A DNA stretch of 64,000 nucleotides. Source: Ustulina deusta (lineage: Eukaryota; Ascomycota; Sordariomycetes; Xylariales; Xylariaceae). Positions 63,864 through 64,000 of this stretch are shown here, one piece after another. Each line of letters begins with the position of its first letter. Within the stretch, counting starts at the first letter, position 1. The position numbers and the translations under genes are program-made. The stretch is taken from positions 186,001 through 250,000 of the forward strand of contig JAJNNX010000033.1 in assembly GCA_023159155.1 (NCBI GenBank). The letters are read 5' to 3'. The notes below the pieces were generated by a model. That model saw only the letters and a program-made list of their open reading frames with translations. It was not told where the DNA came from and searched no databases.

Positions 63864-64000
63864 TAAGCGAAAACTCAAGGGTCTGAGCAGCAAGGTGACG
63901 CCATCCAACGGACGATTTCGACCGCAGGGGAAGGTCCAAAGCCTGCTTATATACCATATACAATACTGACTGGGCATAAGTGCCTTGGTTTTTCCGTAGA

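Overview
This is a stretch of nuclear DNA from a filamentous ascomycete fungus, most likely a sordariomycete. The genes carry short introns (about 45-140 bp) with GTRNGY donors, CTAAC/CTGAC-type branch points and C/TAG acceptors. The proteins are typical of Pezizomycotina: a LaeA-like methyltransferase, an SREBP with a fungal C-terminal domain, a Kha1-type antiporter, an Srs2-like helicase and an Ndt80-like regulator of amino-sugar use. Intergenic DNA is rich in TAGGTA/TACCTA motifs, which I associate with sordariomycete genomes. Gene models below were built by hand from reading frames, splice sites and phase; every intron listed is phase-consistent.

Layout. (1) 1-8.1 kb: a LaeA-like methyltransferase running off the left edge (-), a 4-kb gap, then a four-exon K+/H+ antiporter (+). 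(2) 8.1-31.0 kb: a gene desert of almost 23 kb with no gene I can support, containing homopolymers, microsatellites, one small minisatellite and a few possible relics. (3) 31.0-36.4 kb: a bZIP-type regulator (+) and a CIA30-domain protein (+), separated by about 3.5 kb. (4) 40.1-52.5 kb: an SREBP (-), a single-pass membrane protein of unknown function (-) and an Srs2-like DNA helicase (+). (5) 53.0-63.7 kb: a group centred on N-acetylglucosamine (GlcNAc): GlcNAc-6-phosphate deacetylase (-), a GH3 glycosidase fused to a GNAT acetyltransferase (+), an Ndt80-like regulator of the RON1 type (+), and at the right edge the last exon of a membrane protein (-) that may be a transporter.

How they fit together. 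The right-hand group matches most of the GlcNAc catabolic cluster known from Trichoderma (GH3 enzyme, deacetylase, Ndt80-like activator, and beyond this window probably kinase, deaminase and transporter). The deacetylase and GH3-GNAT genes are divergently transcribed from a shared 1.5-kb region that contains a perfect 16-bp palindrome. The rest are unlinked housekeeping or regulatory genes: sterol/hypoxia control (SREBP), recombination control (Srs2), intracellular K+/pH balance (Kha1) and complex I assembly-type chemistry (CIA30).

The main points for a second look are the altered catalytic motifs of the GH3-GNAT protein, the size of the gene desert, the bZIP with almost no leucine zipper, and the unrecognised membrane protein. 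I did not find a convincing wholly new system; the nearest candidate is the GH3-GNAT fusion inside the amino-sugar cluster.
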